DNA of 64,000 bases from contig QKAW01000011.1 in the NCBI GenBank assembly GCA_003247135.1, positions 124,001 through 188,000 of the forward strand, given 5' to 3'. A program made the translations under genes and the position numbers. This DNA comes from Spirochaetales bacterium (GTDB lineage Bacteria > Spirochaetota > Spirochaetia > DSM-2461). Shown here piece after piece: positions 63,121-64,000 of this stretch (position 1 is the stretch's first letter; every line of letters starts with the position of its first letter). A model generated the notes under the pieces. That model made no database searches. It saw only the letters and a list, made by a program, of their open reading frames with translations, and was not told the origin of the DNA.

Positions 63121-64000
63121 TGAAGTTATCTGATTACTCAATAAAACATCCCGTTATTATAACAATAGGATTAATAACAGCTGTTGTATTCAGTTTAATA
63201 GCATACAATAACCTATCTGCTCAATTTTTACCTGATATAACCCAACCCCAGGCTTTTATCATAACAACCTACCCGGGGGTAAGTGCTAAAAGAGTTGAAA
63301 AGGAAGTTAGTAAAAAAGTTGCAGATGCTTTAGTAACAATACCGGGAATAAAAGATATGACTACAGATTCAAGAGACTCTGTATCTGTTGTTCAGTTAAC
63401 TTTTTCAGAAAGTGAAAATGTTGAGACCCTACTTCCTGTAATAAGAGAAAAACTCAATATTATTGGAGATTCCCTACCAAAGGATATTTCTGCAGCACCG
63501 GAAATTCATGTATCCTCTGTGGCAACCTATCTTCCAATTATGACATTTGCTATTGAATCTGATGTAGATCTGCTGGAGTTGACAAAATATGCAGAAGATA
63601 CAATTGTTCCATCTCTTTTTAGTGTGCAGGATGTAAGTAAAGTTCTTGTCCATGGAGGTAAATATAATGAAGTTGAAATTAAACTTCACCTGGAAAAACT
63701 TAATGCAAAGGGAATTTCCGTTTTAAATATTAGAGAAATAATTGGAAGCAGCAATGTTTCAATACCATCTGGAACAGAGTTTTATCAGGACAGTGAAGTA
63801 AACATAAGAACAAGCGGAGAATTTTCCTCCATTTCAGAGATAGAAAATTTAATTGTAGGTTACAAAGATGGAGGAGCAATCTATTTAAAGGATTTAGCAA
63901 CTATATCTGTTGTAACTACAGCACCCGATGTTTATATAACCAGTAATGGTCAAGAGGTTCCTTTTATCGAAGTTTTTAGACGTGAAGGTGGAGATGTTCT
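63120..64000 (+). CDS. RND efflux pump, AcrB/HAE-type (5' part, cut by window end)
   Basis: The first 293 residues are visible, running off the right edge. The start 'MKLSDYSIKHPVIITIG' with the first membrane helix (about 11-30) and 'LSAQFLPDITQPQAFIITTYPG' (quoted to 20 or fewer) is the classical RND opening, followed by the first porter subdomain ('KRVEKEVSKKVADALVTIPGI'). No TolC-type gene is within the window. Substrate unknown. Confidence 0.93.
   Translation, partial: MKLSDYSIKHPVIITIGLITAVVFSLIAYNNLSAQFLPDITQPQAFIITTYPGVSAKRVEKEVSKKVADALVTIPGIKDMTTDSRDSVSVVQLTFSESENVETLLPVIREKLNIIGDSLPKDISAAPEIHVSSVATYLPIMTFAIESDVDLLELTKYAEDTIVPSLFSVQDVSKVLVHGGKYNEVEIKLHLEKLNAKGISVLNIREIIGSSNVSIPSGTEFYQDSEVNIRTSGEFSSISEIENLIVGYKDGGAIYLKDLATISVVTTAPDVYITSNGQEVPFIEVFRREGGDV

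Noticed and set aside
1-64000. tRNA or rRNA genes, CRISPR arrays, insertion sequences, prophage genes
   Set aside because: None were seen: intergenic gaps are short, no direct-repeat/spacer pattern, no transposase or integrase motifs, and no cloverleaf-like sequence was noticed by eye. A tRNAscan-type search was not possible.

Overview
The window is AT-rich, gene-dense DNA from a Gram-negative, flagellated bacterium, most likely a free-living spirochaete. This rests on several things together: the tamB-bamA-skp order known from Borrelia, a FlgJ rod protein lacking a muramidase domain, three membrane-sensor nucleotide cyclases with a shared 'FVP' linker before the catalytic domain, many small lipoproteins, and a chemotaxis-type signalling protein with the QTKIIAFNAELEA hairpin tip. 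The genus cannot be fixed from the sequence alone. I see no rRNA, tRNA, CRISPR array, insertion sequence or prophage. No stretch longer than about 200 bases lacks a gene.

Layout. 1-1578: a cut-off MFS transporter with a soluble HEAT-like tail. 1703-6192: a complete ribose/xylose-type sugar ABC transporter (ATPase, permease, binding protein, second permease), preceded by a double-palindrome operator and followed by a strong terminator. 6388-10464: hypothetical proteins, a Nudix hydrolase and small lipoproteins. 10517-14897: carAB. 14989-27653: one long leftward gene train with an outer-membrane protein, ExbB, ExbD, a TonB-like protein, TamB, BamA, Skp, a hypothetical protein, FlgJ, a 59-residue protein, TsaD and Apt, closed by a rho-independent terminator. 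27684-28906: tmk and a secreted hypothetical protein. 28907-32719: yebC-ruvC-ruvA-ruvB-queA. 32880-45121: a second long leftward train, with the glycine cleavage system (gcvT, H, PA, PB), lipoate genes (lipB, lipA), lpdA, two phosphatase-like genes and two membrane-bound class III cyclases. 45199-47058: M20 peptidase and TauE/SafE permease. 47065-56914: signalling and envelope genes (propeller-sensor cyclase, periplasmic binding protein, lipoproteins, an EAL-CBS-GGDEF protein, a DUF523/DUF1722 protein, a methyl-accepting-type protein). 57009-61374: MarR regulator with a heterodimeric ABC exporter. 61447-61941: YgjP-like metalloprotease. 62065-64000: RND efflux adaptor and the start of the RND pump.

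The most interesting system is the pair of translationally coupled cyclase genes at 32880-36793. Each alone has a broken active site, but the defects are exactly complementary. One keeps both metal-binding aspartates and has lost the adenine-binding lysine and the transition-state Asn/Arg. The other keeps the lysine, Asn and Arg and has lost the metal aspartates. This is the division of labour of the C1 and C2 halves of animal transmembrane adenylate cyclases, and it predicts an obligate heterodimeric receptor cyclase. The third cyclase (47065-50094) has the full residue set and serves as an internal control. A second noteworthy arrangement is an ExbB/ExbD/TonB-type energy-transducing module translationally coupled to TamB and BamA.

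Also seen: strong Shine-Dalgarno sequences that point to TTG starts in several genes, possible leaderless transcripts, and convergent gene pairs with no space for terminators.
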